NCBI GenBank assembly: GCA_001724265.1
Contig: MEDY01000109.1
Span: 1-64,000 of the forward strand
Source of the DNA: Rhizaria sp. SCN 62-66
Taxonomy: Eukaryota > Rhizaria, unplaced
Direction: 5' to 3'
DNA length: 64,000 bases
Of this stretch, positions 44,532 to 54,841 are shown piece by piece; position 1 is the first letter of the stretch; every line of letters starts with the position of its first letter. The position numbers and the translations under genes are program-made. The notes beneath the pieces are model-generated. The model did no database searches and was not told where the DNA came from. It was given only the letters and a program-made list of their open reading frames with translations.

Positions 44532-45348
44532 ATGTCTACCACCACCTCAACGTCTACCGCCCCTGTCAAGACTGTCACTGCCGTTTTCGGCGCAGGCTGC
44601 TACTGGTACGCTCATATCTACAACCCCACCACAAATCGCGTTTCACCCGACTCAACCATTGGTTTGCATCGTTTGTCGAATCTGTTAGATAAAATAATAA
44701 TGGCACCAATTTTTAATTGATGGACTCACACTATAGTTTGATTTTGTGCTTGTTTGACTTTATTTGCGTTCCAGGGGCACTGAGAAGTACTTCCGCCACG
44801 ACTTCCACCGCCAGTTCCCGTCCTCCGCGCCCGTGCTGTCGGTCCGCGTGGGCTTCATGGGCGACGCCTCTGCGCCGGCGAACCCGAGCTACCGCGCGGT
44901 GTGCGGCGGTGACACGGGCCACGTCGAAGTCGCCGAGATTGTCTACGATGCTGACAAGACAAAGTACGAGGACTTGGTCAAGTTTTACTTCATGATGCAT
45001 GACCCCACCACCGCGGACCGGCAGGGCAACGACCAGGGCACGCAATATGCCTCCGTCATCTTCACCACCGACGGCAGCAGCGCTAGCGCTGGCGCCAAGA
45101 CCGGCGACGACGCGGCCGACGGCAGCGAGTCACAGCGCGCGGTAGCGACGCGCGTGATCAACTAGCTCAACGCGCTGCTGCGCGCGGGCCGCGTGGCCTT
45201 CAAGCCAGGGCGCGCGTACGAGGGCAAGACCGTGGTGACCGACGTGCGGCCGGGGCATGTGTTCTATCCCGCGCACGAGGAGCACCAGGAGTACCTCGAC
45301 AAGAACCCGGACGGGTATTGCAACCACAGCATTCGCTTCAAGTGGTAA
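44532..45348 (+). CDS. MSRA: Peptide methionine-S-sulfoxide reductase, two exons, with in-frame TAG at codon 155
   Basis: Reduces Met-(S)-sulfoxide in proteins and peptides. Exon 1 (44532-44605, MSTTTSTSTAPVKTV) ends TG before GTACGC. Exon 2 (44775-45348) restores the active site as GCYWGTEKYFRHDF (Cys followed by Tyr instead of the usual Phe). Then come RAVCGGDTGHVEVAEIVYD, HDPTTADRQGNDQGTQYASVIF and, after the TAG at 45163-45165, RAGRVAFKPGRAYEGKTVVTDV and HEEHQEYLDKNPDGYC, the conserved MsrA C-terminus, to TAA. Thus the homology continues through the TAG without frameshift; read as sense it gives 215 aa, close to the family length. A truncation at TAG would remove the conserved HQxYLxKNPxGY block. 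Best explained by UAG coding for an amino acid. Confidence 0.92.
45163..45165 (+). other. In-frame TAG inside MsrA (sense codon)
   Basis: Sequence context RVIN-TAG-LNALLRAGR. Flanking protein on both sides is MsrA-like and in the same frame for a further 60 codons, ending in TAA. Confidence 0.8.
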
Positions 45349-45851
45349 GCTGCTACCACTCTTTCCACCTCTTAAGAGTCGAAGCTTCGCCTCATACGTT
45401 GAGCGAAACGTGGGGTGACTTTTGTTTTTATCCATTGTGAGTCAGTGTTGCTACGAAGTGCCTTGCAAGAAATTTTGTTAATGTTTAACAATGACTAAGT
45501 AATCAGATGATAGGTGACTAGGTTACGTTGTAAAATGAGACGTATCTGGTACCAAGCCGCATTGAAAGTTATTGGACGAGTTTGGATTTGACATTAGGCA
45601 TACGGGTTTAAAATAAAGTCTTTATTGTATTCTTCTCCCTTGCGCGTTCGCTTGAATGCTGTGGTGACACGATGCAATGCATGCGAGTGTAATCGCCATT
45701 AGTTTATGTATTCTGGGAAAATATTAGGCCCGGATTCGATTGTAAACAGGATCAACAGTGAGATGACCGTGTGTAACAGTTAATACCACACACAGTTGCA
45801 CAGCTCATGCAATCAAACTTCGCGTTTAAATATACTTATCAGCTGGTTCAT
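45349..45851. other. Convergent intergenic region with palindromic polyadenylation-type signal
   Basis: AT-rich spacer between MsrA (+) and the 214-aa gene (-), with AATAAAGTCTTTATT at 45612-45626. Confidence 0.5.
45612..45626. promoter_or_regulatory. Palindromic AATAAA signal serving both strands
   Basis: AATAAAGTCTTTATT gives AATAAA on each strand. It lies 264 bp past the MsrA stop and 226 bp past the opposing gene's stop, so one element could direct 3' end formation of both convergent transcripts. Confidence 0.5.
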
Positions 45852-46496
45852 TCACTCAGACGCAGCGGGCGCAGCGGCAGCGGCGTTCTTGGCTTTCTTG
45901 CTGCCCGCGGCCGCCGCGTTCGGGTAGACGCTGGGGTTGCTGAAGAACTGCTGTTGCTGCGACAAGAGCGACGACTCGTCCGTCGGGAACGGGTTGTTGG
46001 CGCCCACCGCACTGTTGGCGTTAAAGTTGGAGTTTGCAGCGGCGCCAGTGTAGCTGGCGTAGCCGGACTGGGTGCGGCCGACCGGGAACGCCATTTGCGG
46101 GTTCTGCAGCACGTACGCCATGGCCTCGCGCGCCTGGTTGCTGGTGCCGATGCGCGACAGGTCCTCCGGCACGGCGTCGGGCTTGAACGCGAGAAAGATG
46201 CCGCCGGCCGTGCCGAACAGGATGGCGAACCCCTTGAGCACGAAGAACCAGTCCGCGGGCGCGTACTTCGGGCTCTTGGGTTCGCGGATAATCTCGCCGC
46301 GGTCGAGCGCGCTCTTGTAGCGGAGGTACTGCGCCATTTCGCGCGCCTCACGCGCCTTGCGGTTGTCCGCGCCCGTCATGTCGACCTGCTCAGGGACGCG
46401 GTTGCGCTGCAACGAGGTGCGGGATACCGCGCCGGGGGTCAGGTTGCGGGAAAAAGTCGTCGAGAACAGGCGCTGTGCGGCGAAGCGACCGAGCAT
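45852..46496 (-). CDS. 214-aa mitochondrial-type single-pass membrane protein, unknown
   Basis: Starts MLGRFAAQRLFSTTFSRN, a classical Arg/Ser/Phe-rich presequence with an FSTTFSRN-like cleavage region, which predicts mitochondrial import. Residues 45-75 are charged helical (KAREAREMAQYLRYKSALDRGE). One hydrophobic helix follows (about 83-103, DWFFVLKGFAILFGTAGGIF), then a Pro/Asp segment (PDAVPEDLSRIGTSNQAREA) and an Asn/Gln/Ala-rich tail. Stop TGA. The layout fits a small accessory subunit of an inner-membrane complex, but I recognise no family. Convergent with MsrA, divergent from the PBZ/BRCT gene. Confidence 0.75.
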   Translation of the reverse strand: MLGRFAAQRLFSTTFSRNLTPGAVSRTSLQRNRVPEQVDMTGADNRKAREAREMAQYLRYKSALDRGEIIREPKSPKYAPADWFFVLKGFAILFGTAGGIFLAFKPDAVPEDLSRIGTSNQAREAMAYVLQNPQMAFPVGRTQSGYASYTGAAANSNFNANSAVGANNPFPTDESSLLSQQQQFFSNPSVYPNAAAAGSKKAKNAAAAAPAASE

Positions 46497-46932
46497 TGGC
46501 GAGCTGGGCTCGGGAGACGTGGTGGGCGGAGGGCAGACGAGGTGAGTGACAGTCGGGTTGGAGGAGAGAGAAGACGGGAATGTGGGGGCTTGTTAGTGTT
46601 GTGTGTGTGCGATGCCGTGACCGTCAGCACGGAGTTGATTTAGATATAATATCTAATTTTATATAGGTCGTATATCTATCTTATTATGAGTTCTCTGTCA
46701 CGGGCTGTATCTCATGAGACGTCTTTTTCATTCGACCACCACACACAGGCTTTCGGTCACTTATTTTACCGCCCAGCTCATTCTCTACACTCCTCGCTCC
46801 ACTGCCATAGAGGAGCTGAGTCTGCCGAATAGGCTCATTAGTCCGAAGAGTACCACTACGGTTCTATCGTGAACCTTTATTATATCTGCGACGACACATC
46901 GTTTGTGACGTCTGTCTCGTCAAAAGCTCACG
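46497..46932. other. Divergent intergenic region
   Basis: 436 bp between the 214-aa mitochondrial protein and the PBZ/BRCT gene; presumed shared promoter region, no gene seen. Confidence 0.4.
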
Positions 46933-49843
46933 ATGAGCGATTCGACCCCCGCGAACGCGCCCAAACGCGCCGCCTCAGTCATGCTAGGCTCGTCTCTCTC
47001 GACTTCCCCGTCGCACGGTGGCCAGGGAGGTGATGCCGGCGCACGCCGTGCCCCGCCACAGCCTGGCTCAACGCGCCTGCGCCTCAGGCCTCGCTGTGCA
47101 CACGGCGCGAGCTGCTACCGCAAGAATCCAGCTCACAAGGTACGCGTACTACAACAACGATTCCAATGCCTTAGGCATTCTCTGGTCAGGACATCCGTAC
47201 ATTGTCGTGTATAAAACTATACAATACGCAACATGCCACGGCTGTGCATTCGTTGACACTTATTTTGCTCTATTGATCCCATGTTTTTCTTAGGAAGCTG
47301 AGTCACACCCAGCCGACTCCGACTACAACTTGAACTCAGACAATGATCACGGCAGCAACTCCGACTCTGACGTCGAGATCACGGCCATCACTGGGAGAGC
47401 GAGCACGTCCGCTTCTGGTCGGAGGGTTAGCTGCGACAAGAGCGACTCTGGCCGCGCGAAGAAGAGCAAGGATAGCTCAGGCAAGATCCGGAGCGGGAGC
47501 AAGAGCAAAGGCAAAGGCGAGAGGAGCCGCGGCCGCGGTGGCGATGACAGTGACGACTCTCTGGACGGGTTTGTGGTTTCCGACTCTGAGTCCAGCGCGG
47601 GCGGCAACAGTGGCGACACTAGCGGCAACGACAGCGACGGGGTCGTGTACGCCGGCTCAGACTCTCAGTCAAGCTCGAGCGCTCCTCACGCGAGCGATGA
47701 CGACGAAAATCACGACGACGGTGGTGACGATGGCGAGTACAACGGCGGTTTGAAGGCACTTGAGCGTCCCCGCGCACTGTCACGTTCTAGCTCGCGCTCT
47801 GCGAGCGCGACTGTTTCCGCATCAGCGTCAGCGTCAGCGTCAGCGTCGTTGCAGCAGCAGTTCACGCCGCTGCCCGCGTCGGCCTCGTTGTCGCGCACCT
47901 CGAGCCGTGCCTCTCCGAGCATTGTGTCTCCGAGCTACAGCACCTCCAGCAGTGCTCGCCAGAGCTTCTCCTCCGCATCCTCGTCGAGTCTAAGTGCCCC
48001 GACTCTAAGCACCCTCGGCCGCGAGCTGTGCAACTACGGGGCGTCGTGCTATCAGAAGAACCCGGCTCACAAGCAGCGGTTCTGCCACCCCGGCGATCCC
48101 GACCACCCCTCGCAGCAGCCACAGCGACAGCAACATCAGCATGCAAGTGCTGCCTCCGGTGCAAGCGTTGGCCCAAGCTCGAGTTTCAACGCGAGCACCA
48201 GTGGCAGCGCTAGTTCCAGCGCGAGTGCGAGTGAAAGTGCCACAACTACAACAAGTTGCGGTGCAGGTGCCGAATCTAGCGCATGGTACTCTCGTCCTAT
48301 CGGTACGACCACTAGCGCGCACGATAACGCTTCTGCTAACAACAGCAACAGCACCAGCGCCAGCGCGAGCGCAAGCTCCAGTGCGAGCGCGCGCACTTCT
48401 GCTGCCAAGACGGCTGCTGTTAAGCCTATTGTTGCGGAGTCGAGTCCGAACAAGACTGCTTCACACGGCAGCACTGCTAGCGCAACCAAGAAACCCGCTG
48501 CGGTGACAAGCACACATGCCAGCAAGGCGGTCGCGAAGACGCCCGCGAGCGGCGGAACTAAAGCGACGATGACCGCTGGTAGCAAGGCGGCTGCGACTGG
48601 CAGCAGCACCGGCAGCAAGTCGACTGGTAGCGGCAGCGGCAGCAGCAGCAAGACTGTGGGCAGCCACGCGTACGACGACGAGGACTGGAGTGGGTGTGTG
48701 GGGTCTCTGTGGGACTTCCACCACACCAGCGCTGCAAACACGAATGCTAAGAGCAATGCCACCGCCAGTACTAGCAGCAGCAGCAGTAGCAGTGCCAGCG
48801 CGAGTACTGGCGGCACGGGGAGCTCTACGACTACGATCGCCATTACGTCGATGAGCTCCGACGATGACGACGTTGTTGAGGTGAGCGAGACTACGGCGAG
48901 CATGACTAAGAGTGAAGACGCATCCGCTGCCACAGCCGCTGCCGCTGCTGCTGCAGCCGCGACTGCGGCCGCGGCTGCAACTGTTGCTGCAGTCGAACCC
49001 GCGTCTGTGAAACAGCACCCGTTCTTTGCACCCAACAAGCCCACCAACGCCAGCAACACCAATGCTCACACTGCTCAGCCACAGGCACTGCGTCCCGCGG
49101 CCCCCTTGGCCTCCACGGCCCCGTTCCGCCCGCGTCCGGGCTTCGTGGCCCCCGCCGCGCGTTTCCCCGCCTCTTTACTATCGTGTCGGCTGCACTTTCC
49201 GCTGCCGCGGCCGCTGCCGCCCGCGTCGCTGCTGGCGCGCGCGGCGTGCGTGCTGGGCGCATCGGTGCCGGCGCTGCTGCCGCCTGCTGCGACGTGGGCG
49301 CAGACGGAGACGGTGCTGCGCAATGATGCTGCGGGGGCCGCCAGCGATGCCGCGATTGCTGTCGCTGACGCAGAGGCCGCCGGGGTCCTCGGCGGCGACG
49401 GCGACGGGGATGGGGATGAGGACAGCGACGCTGAGCTCGGCGGCGGCGGCGGCGGCGGTGGAGGTCTGTATGTCTGGGGGTTCGACGACGCCATGACAAA
49501 CGCGATCCCGCTTCCAAGCGACACTGCGAACGACGACAACGACGACGGCGGGACTGAGGCGGAGCGAGAGGCGCGGTATGCAAACCAAGTTGCGATCAGC
49601 AAGCTGGGTGCAGTGACGCACATCGTCTTGCCGCCCGGCCGCCGCGGCCGCGCGTTTGCGAAGGGCCCCACGGTCACCGCGTTTGTGGCGGCGGCGCGTC
49701 GCAAGCGCGACATCGAGGCGGCCCGGCTTCCAGGGCAGGGCGGCGCGGACAGCGCGCGGCTGTGGGTGGTCGGGCTTGAGTGGTTGGAGGCGTGTGTGCG
49801 CGAGGGACGCAAGGTTGACGAGGCGCCATACTCGCTCCTGTGA
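46933..49843 (+). CDS. PBZ zinc-finger and BRCT domain protein (APLF-like), two exons
   Basis: Predicted poly(ADP-ribose)-binding DNA-damage response protein. Exon 1 (46933-47139) and exon 2 (47294-49843) join through GTACGC and TTCTTAG in phase 0; 918 aa, stop TGA. Two PBZ fingers of pattern C-x5-C-x6-H-x5-H: first CAHGASCYRKNPAHK/EAESHP (residues about 55-75, split by the intron), second CNYGASCYQKNPAHKQRFCH (about 315-335). Between and after them are Ser/Asp- and Ser/Ala-rich disordered stretches with a basic patch near residue 135-150. The C-terminus resembles a BRCT domain (residues about 795-918: LYVWGFDD, VTHIVLP, LWVVGLEWLEACVREGRKVDEAPY). PBZ plus BRCT recalls APLF/CHFR/PARP-pathway proteins; orthology to any one is not certain. 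Confidence 0.85.
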
Positions 49844-50144
49844 TCGCAATTGTGACTGGTCATTTCAATTGGGACTTTAATCTGTCATTTGGCATCGATA
49901 CAATAGATTCAGACGGGATATTCAGACACTATTCATATAGATTTATACTTTTTCTATTATGACGAGTCATTCGCAGTGTTCTAATATATGTTTCGCCATG
50001 ACGACCCTAAAAGCATATTTGGAAAGATGACATTTTTAGCGTTTCAACACGCACAGTACAGCAGTACAACAGTCAATTCATTACTTCTACGTCACATGGC
50101 CATAGTACACGAGCGCACTGCATTGCGATGAAGCGGCTTCCAGC
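49844..50144. other. Short convergent spacer
   Basis: About 300 bp AT-rich spacer between the PBZ/BRCT gene and the Churchill gene; nothing recognisable. Confidence 0.5.
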
Positions 50145-50941
50145 TCAGTTCCAGTCGTCATCATCTTCCTTATTGTCACTCTTGGAAACAACAGCAGCGA
50201 CCGCCGCTTTGTCTGCCAAGACTGCAAGCAAGGCGGCGCCCGCATTAGACTCGCCACCGGCACCCGCAGTTGCCGTGGCAGCGATCAAGGAGAGCTTGAC
50301 CTTCTTATCCTCGAGAGCGTTAGTGTTGGTGCTGTTGTCAACGATACCGTTATTAATACTGTCGTTGCCGTTGTTGCTGTTATTAGCACAGAGCGTGTCG
50401 CTGTTGTGGGAGGCGGTGTCCGTGCCTTCGCCGCAAAGCAGGCACGACATGAGAGTCTCATGCGTCTTCTCGGTGACTTCGAAGCGGTGGAAGTGGGGCG
50501 ACACGACGTGCGAACAGGCAGGGCACACATCTAGAGACAACAGTGAAAAGAGTATCGCCACAAAAAGACAAGATATGCCATTGAGTTCGAAATCAAACAG
50601 TTAAAAGCGGTGTATAGCAATATACACGATTCATATATACATGAAAAGTCGTGGTTATCTCATATAAATGTTATTTACGTACGGTTGAACGTGGTTTCGG
50701 TGAGGTAGAGATCGTTCTCATCGTCTTCTTCAACGACTTCGCTCTCACGCGCGGCTTCCACGAGGCGGCCACGCACGCCACAGGCCGCACATTGCTTGAA
50801 GTTAAGCAAATACGCGCCGTGATCAACGCAGGTGCGTCCGCGGTCCGGACGGACCTCGACGACACAGTCCTGGCACATAAGTGACTGCTGTGCTTGGGTG
50901 ATCAAAGAGACAGGAGAACCGGGGAGTGAGGACATGTCCAT
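50145..50941 (-). CDS. CHURC1: Churchill domain protein, two exons
   Basis: Small zinc-binding protein; in vertebrates Churchill acts in FGF-dependent transcriptional switching, while its role in protists is not known. Exon 1 (50683-50941, MDMSSLPGSPV) ends phase 1 at GTACGT. Exon 2 (50145-50530) follows a GTCTCTAG acceptor, giving FNHVCPACSHVVSPHFHRFEV; total 214 aa, stop TGA. Conserved cysteine pairs: C23/C26 (MCQDC), C38 (RTCVDHGAYLLNF), C51/C54 (CAACGVRG), C89/C92 and CLLCG later, with the His cluster between. The animal protein starts at the MCxDC Met, so 21 N-terminal residues are extra. The Asn/Thr/Ala-rich C-terminal tail ending in acidic residues is also extra. Identification by the full cysteine pattern is strong. 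Confidence 0.92.
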
Positions 50942-51232
50942 TGAGAAGGTTCCAAGTTGTCCCAGGCAACATAATTTCAGAAAGACCTTTACATTCGCAG
51001 ATTGACTATTGGTCCATTTCGAGAATCATATTTGACGATCACTATATCGCGTTTGCTTTGCCTGAAGAAGGCCTCGCTTTCTCGCTTCGTCTAACCCTCC
51101 GCTCGTCTTCCACCTGAATTCAAAATCCACAGTCTGCATACGCGTGTAGCGCTAGCGCCACTGCTACAGACAGATCGCCACTACCAAACATCTTCTACGG
51201 CCGCGTCTCACGCCGTTTAATTTCCGCATACC

Positions 51233-53417
51233 ATGCCGCGCTGGCCCGCCAAGCAGCCCTCCGCCGCGCCAGCATCGTCGGGCACCCCCATGGCCGACGA
51301 CAACGCTGCGGCCGCCGCCCCTGCCCCGGTCGCGCCCGCGCTAGCTGTGCCGGCGTTTGTACCACAGTCCTCCGGCGAGGCGACCCCGTTCACCCCGTTC
51401 GCGCCCGTGACGACCGCCCTGGTGACGCCGGCGTCGCCGCGCAAACGCAGCCGCCCCGCCCCCACGCCGGTCGTCGCCGACCCCAACGACAAGCGGCCCG
51501 ACGCCGCTGACGCCGCACCTGCCGGGTACCAGCGCGTGTCGCGCTCGCGGTACGTGTGGCCGATGATCCAGCCCAAGCCGCTCAAGCGTTGCGACGTCAT
51601 GACCTGCTCCTGTCCGCCGCCGCCCGTCCGCAGCGTATCGAACGCGTCAGCAGCACTGAACAACACAATCGCAAGCTCGAGTTCGAGCGCGGGCGCGGGC
51701 GCGGCGGCGGACGCTGCTTTCTGCAAGTCCCCGCTGAGCGCGGACGGTGTGGATGACGACTTGGCAGCAGCAGCAGCGGCAGCAGCACTTGCTGCTGCGA
51801 AGCGCCCGCTGTCGCCCCCGGCGTTCACGGGCGGATCGCTGCGCATGGCGCTCAAGCGTAGCGCGGAGCTGGCGGCGCAGGAGGCCGCCGAGGCCGCCGC
51901 CGCCAATGCCGCCGCCGAGGCCGCCGCCGCCAAGGCCGCCGCTCGCGCCCGCCTCGCTGCGACTGGAAATGCTGGTGATAATGATGATCCTGAAGAAGAG
52001 GAAGAAGAGGAGGAGTCTGCGCGGAGCAAGGCGATTGCCAAGGGCTTTACTGGGTGTTACGATGACAGCTGCGACCTGCGCGCGTCGATGACCGAGTGCG
52101 ACCCACGTGTGTGCCAGCACGGCGACGGCTGCGGCAACGCGCGCATCGCGCGCAAGCAGTGGGCTAAGACGGCCGTGGTCAAGACGCACGGCAAGGGCTT
52201 CGGGCTGCGCGTGCTGGAGGACGTCGAGGAGGGCGCGTTCATCATTGAATACTGTGGCGAGGTCATCAACGGCTTCGAGGTACGCGACGTAATCGCAAAA
52301 CTACAAATGCGTATGACTATAATCCCATTTTTGTCATGCTTCTTTATCATTCTTTATTCTTTGATATGTTTGTTTTTCTCTTGTTAGACGTTTCTGCTCG
52401 ATATTCTAACATATGCGTCTTCTTTTGTCTCCTGTTTGTTCGGTTGCTCAAATCCCCCCTTCTCAGTCTATTCGCCGCGTGGCTGAGTACGTCAAGTCTG
52501 GCAACCCGAACCTGTACGTGTTCAAGCTCTCCGGCCAGGTCCTCATCGACGCCGGCCGCCTGGGCTCCATCGCGCGCTTTATCAACCACTCATGCGCGCC
52601 CAACTGCCACACTGAGAAGTGGTCCGTGGGGGCCGAGACGCGCGTCGTGATCGTCGCAAATGAGGCGCTCAAGGCGGGCACTGAGCTCACGTACAACTAC
52701 TTCTTCGACGACTTGAAGGACGAAGCGCAGCAGACGCGCTGTCTGTGCGGCGCAAGCAACTGCAGCGGCTGGCTGGGTAAGCGCCCGCTGCCGCCGGGCC
52801 AGATATCACAGCAAGCGCAGCAGCAGGTGCAGCTGGCGCAGCAGCAGGCGGTGCCCGCGGATGGGACGGCGCTGGCTGCGGCTGCCTCCGCGGGTAAGGC
52901 CATGAAGGCCAAGAAGGGCACTGCGAAGACGGCCGCCGCGGCTGCTGTTGCTGCTGCCGCTGCTGCTGCAAAGGCGAAAGGGGCAGTTTTGAAGGACGGC
53001 AAGAAGGCTGCCGCAGCCGCTGCTTCAGCGGCTGCTGCTGCTGCTAGCGGTGCGAAGGCTGTGGCTGCGTCTGCTACTGACAAGAAGGCGGCTGGAAAGA
53101 ACGCGACTGGTGGCAAGAAGGCGACTACTGTCAAGACTGCAGTCAAGGCAAGCAAGAAAGCCCTTGCTGCGAACGCTGTGGCCGCTGCGGCTGATGCTCC
53201 CAAGCCCAAGCGTGCGTACAACAAGCGTGTGCAGGCTCCCGGTGCGACGGGCCTTGTCGCTGGTGCTGCAACTGCAACGGGCGCTGCCGGTGCTGCAGTT
53301 GCAGATTCAGCGGACGCGACTGCGGCACCGACTGAGAAGCGCAAGCTTGGGCCCTGCAAGCGCCGCGCCCCTGACGCCGACCCTGTGGCGGCGGCCGCGG
53401 ACACGAACGCTGCGTGA
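51233..53417 (+). CDS. AWS-SET-postSET histone lysine methyltransferase, two exons
   Basis: Protein lysine methyltransferase of the SETD2/ASH1/NSD type (H3K36 class by domain layout). Exon 1 (51233-52279) and exon 2 (52467-53417) join in phase 0 (GTACGC donor, CTTCTCAG acceptor); 665 aa, stop TGA. AWS domain starts near residue 275 (CYDDSCDLRASMTECDPRVC ...). SET spans about 304-430 with GKGFGLRV, IEYCGEVI at the splice, RFINHSCAPNC (near 389) and ELTYNY. Post-SET CLCGASNCSGWLG is near 441. A Ser/Ala-rich N-terminus precedes, and a long Lys/Ala-rich, histone H1-like tail (470-665) follows. All SAM- and zinc-binding landmarks are present, so it should be active. H3K36 specificity is inferred from AWS-SET-postSET only. 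Confidence 0.93.
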
Positions 53418-53804
53418 ACAACGCAATTCTCACTTGCTATCTTTCTTTGCTTCCTGGGGGCTTGGACAATGACTTGTTGCATCGTAAACCGGCCAGTGTC
53501 ATGCTATTTGATTTTTGATTTGTACTGATCACTCCATACTCCATGTTGAACACGTCAGAGTATGATGGCCTGAGAACGATCAATAAAACATTCTATAGAT
53601 TCGCTGTTTCGAAAATTAAAAAAAAAACTCATCAACATTGATCTTTAAATGGGATTTGTATATAGATCTGACGTTGCGTCACGTATTCTGGCCCGATATT
53701 GGCAAGGCAAAAGCGGCGTCGCTCTCAGTGTCGGCCCGATCCGAGTCTGTCACCAGGCTATATATCACGACTGTTGTTATAGTTCATGTGTACGTTCGCT
53801 ACGC
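53418..53804. other. Convergent intergenic region
   Basis: 387 bp; an AATAAA at 53582-53587 on the + strand is a plausible polyadenylation signal for the SET gene, followed by an A-run near 53620. Confidence 0.45.
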
Positions 53805-54841
53805 TCACACGACGCCGGCGACGGAGAGCAGCACGGCGCCCACGGTCACCGCGAGCGCGACCGCGGCCGACACGGCAGCGGCGGCAGAGGTGCACGACAT
53901 GATGCCCGTCGTGGTGTCGACGTAGGGTGTGCCGCGCAGGCAAGTGGCCGTAGCGGCGACGGTGCCCGAGGCGGTGCAGTTGACGTTGCGGGGGCAAGGG
54001 TAGCAGTCGCCGTTGACCATGTAGGTCGCGGGCAGACAGAGACAACCGGTGCGCTCGGTGTTGGGGCGGCCATACACGGGGCACGGGAAGCAGAAAGACG
54101 CGCCGGTGAAGTTCGAGTACGTCAGCGGCGGGCACGCGGCACACGCGGAGCCGGGAGTGCCGGAGTAGGTGCCGACGGGGCACGCCTCACAGGCCGTGAG
54201 GGCCGTGTTGTTCGTGTGGCCGGCGGAGCAGGTCGCGCATGCGGCGTCGCTCACATCGGCCTTGACAGTGCCTGGGAGTCGATTAGGTGGGTATAATACG
54301 ATCAAGAAAAAATGCATGATATACAATGAGTACTTGCTGCTGGTTAAGTAACCTGACAATGAACACAGATTATGCGACGGTAGACTGTGATTAAGATGAA
54401 GTTCAAGGGTCTGTCATTGTTGTCGTACCAATGGCGCATGTGCCACAACAGGCGGTGTAGGACGAGTCCAGGCTGCTAAAGTCAGAAATCTTGCTGTTTG
54501 AGATGCACTCAGTGCCGCTTGTCTGTGGGGAGGCGGTAATGCCACGAGTTGAACATCATATGACACAGTAAGAGTGAGAACAAGGCATGGTGACCGCAAA
54601 AGCGAGTCCGAGGTCGAGGGCAGTTTGAACATAACGGAGGAGACAGTGAAGCTGAGCAAGGGCAGACGCAAACTACACACCGCTAAAATCATAACAACAC
54701 GTGGGAATTACGTACCACAGTAAGCTCAAGGCCATACTCCTCACCAGCCGGGCAGGAGATGGCATCGAGGGCGAACGTGAGGTGACCGAAGGTGGCGACC
54801 ACTGCAGCCACCAAAACGAGAGTCAAACGAGCCATTCGCAT
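53805..54841 (-). CDS. Secreted Cys-rich (GCC2/GCC3-type) protein with probable GPI-anchor signal, three exons
   Basis: Exon 1 (54716-54841) encodes MRMARLTLVLVAAVVATFGH, a clear signal peptide, and the first Cys. Exon 2 (54429-54522) carries five Cys. Exon 3 (53805-54271) encodes repeated CxxC-type units (CATCSAGHTN, CEACPVGTYSG, CAACPPLTYSN, CFPCPVYG, CLCLPATY, CYPCP) of the ephrin-receptor-like/GCC2_GCC3 pattern. Donors are GTACGT and GTACGA; phases 0 and 1 restore one 228-aa frame, stop TGA. The protein ends in a hydrophobic stretch without a charged tail after a small-residue site (SCTSAAAA...), fitting GPI attachment, though a single membrane helix is also possible. Probably displayed at the cell surface. 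Divergent from the large secreted Cys-repeat gene. Confidence 0.82.

Noticed and set aside
44532-45165. MsrA as a pseudogene or truncated protein ending at TAG 45165
   Set aside because: The frame and MsrA homology continue uninterrupted for 60 codons to a TAA, splice sites are intact, and a second gene shows the same in-frame TAG; a nonsense-killed gene would rarely look this clean. A sequencing error cannot be excluded without reads.
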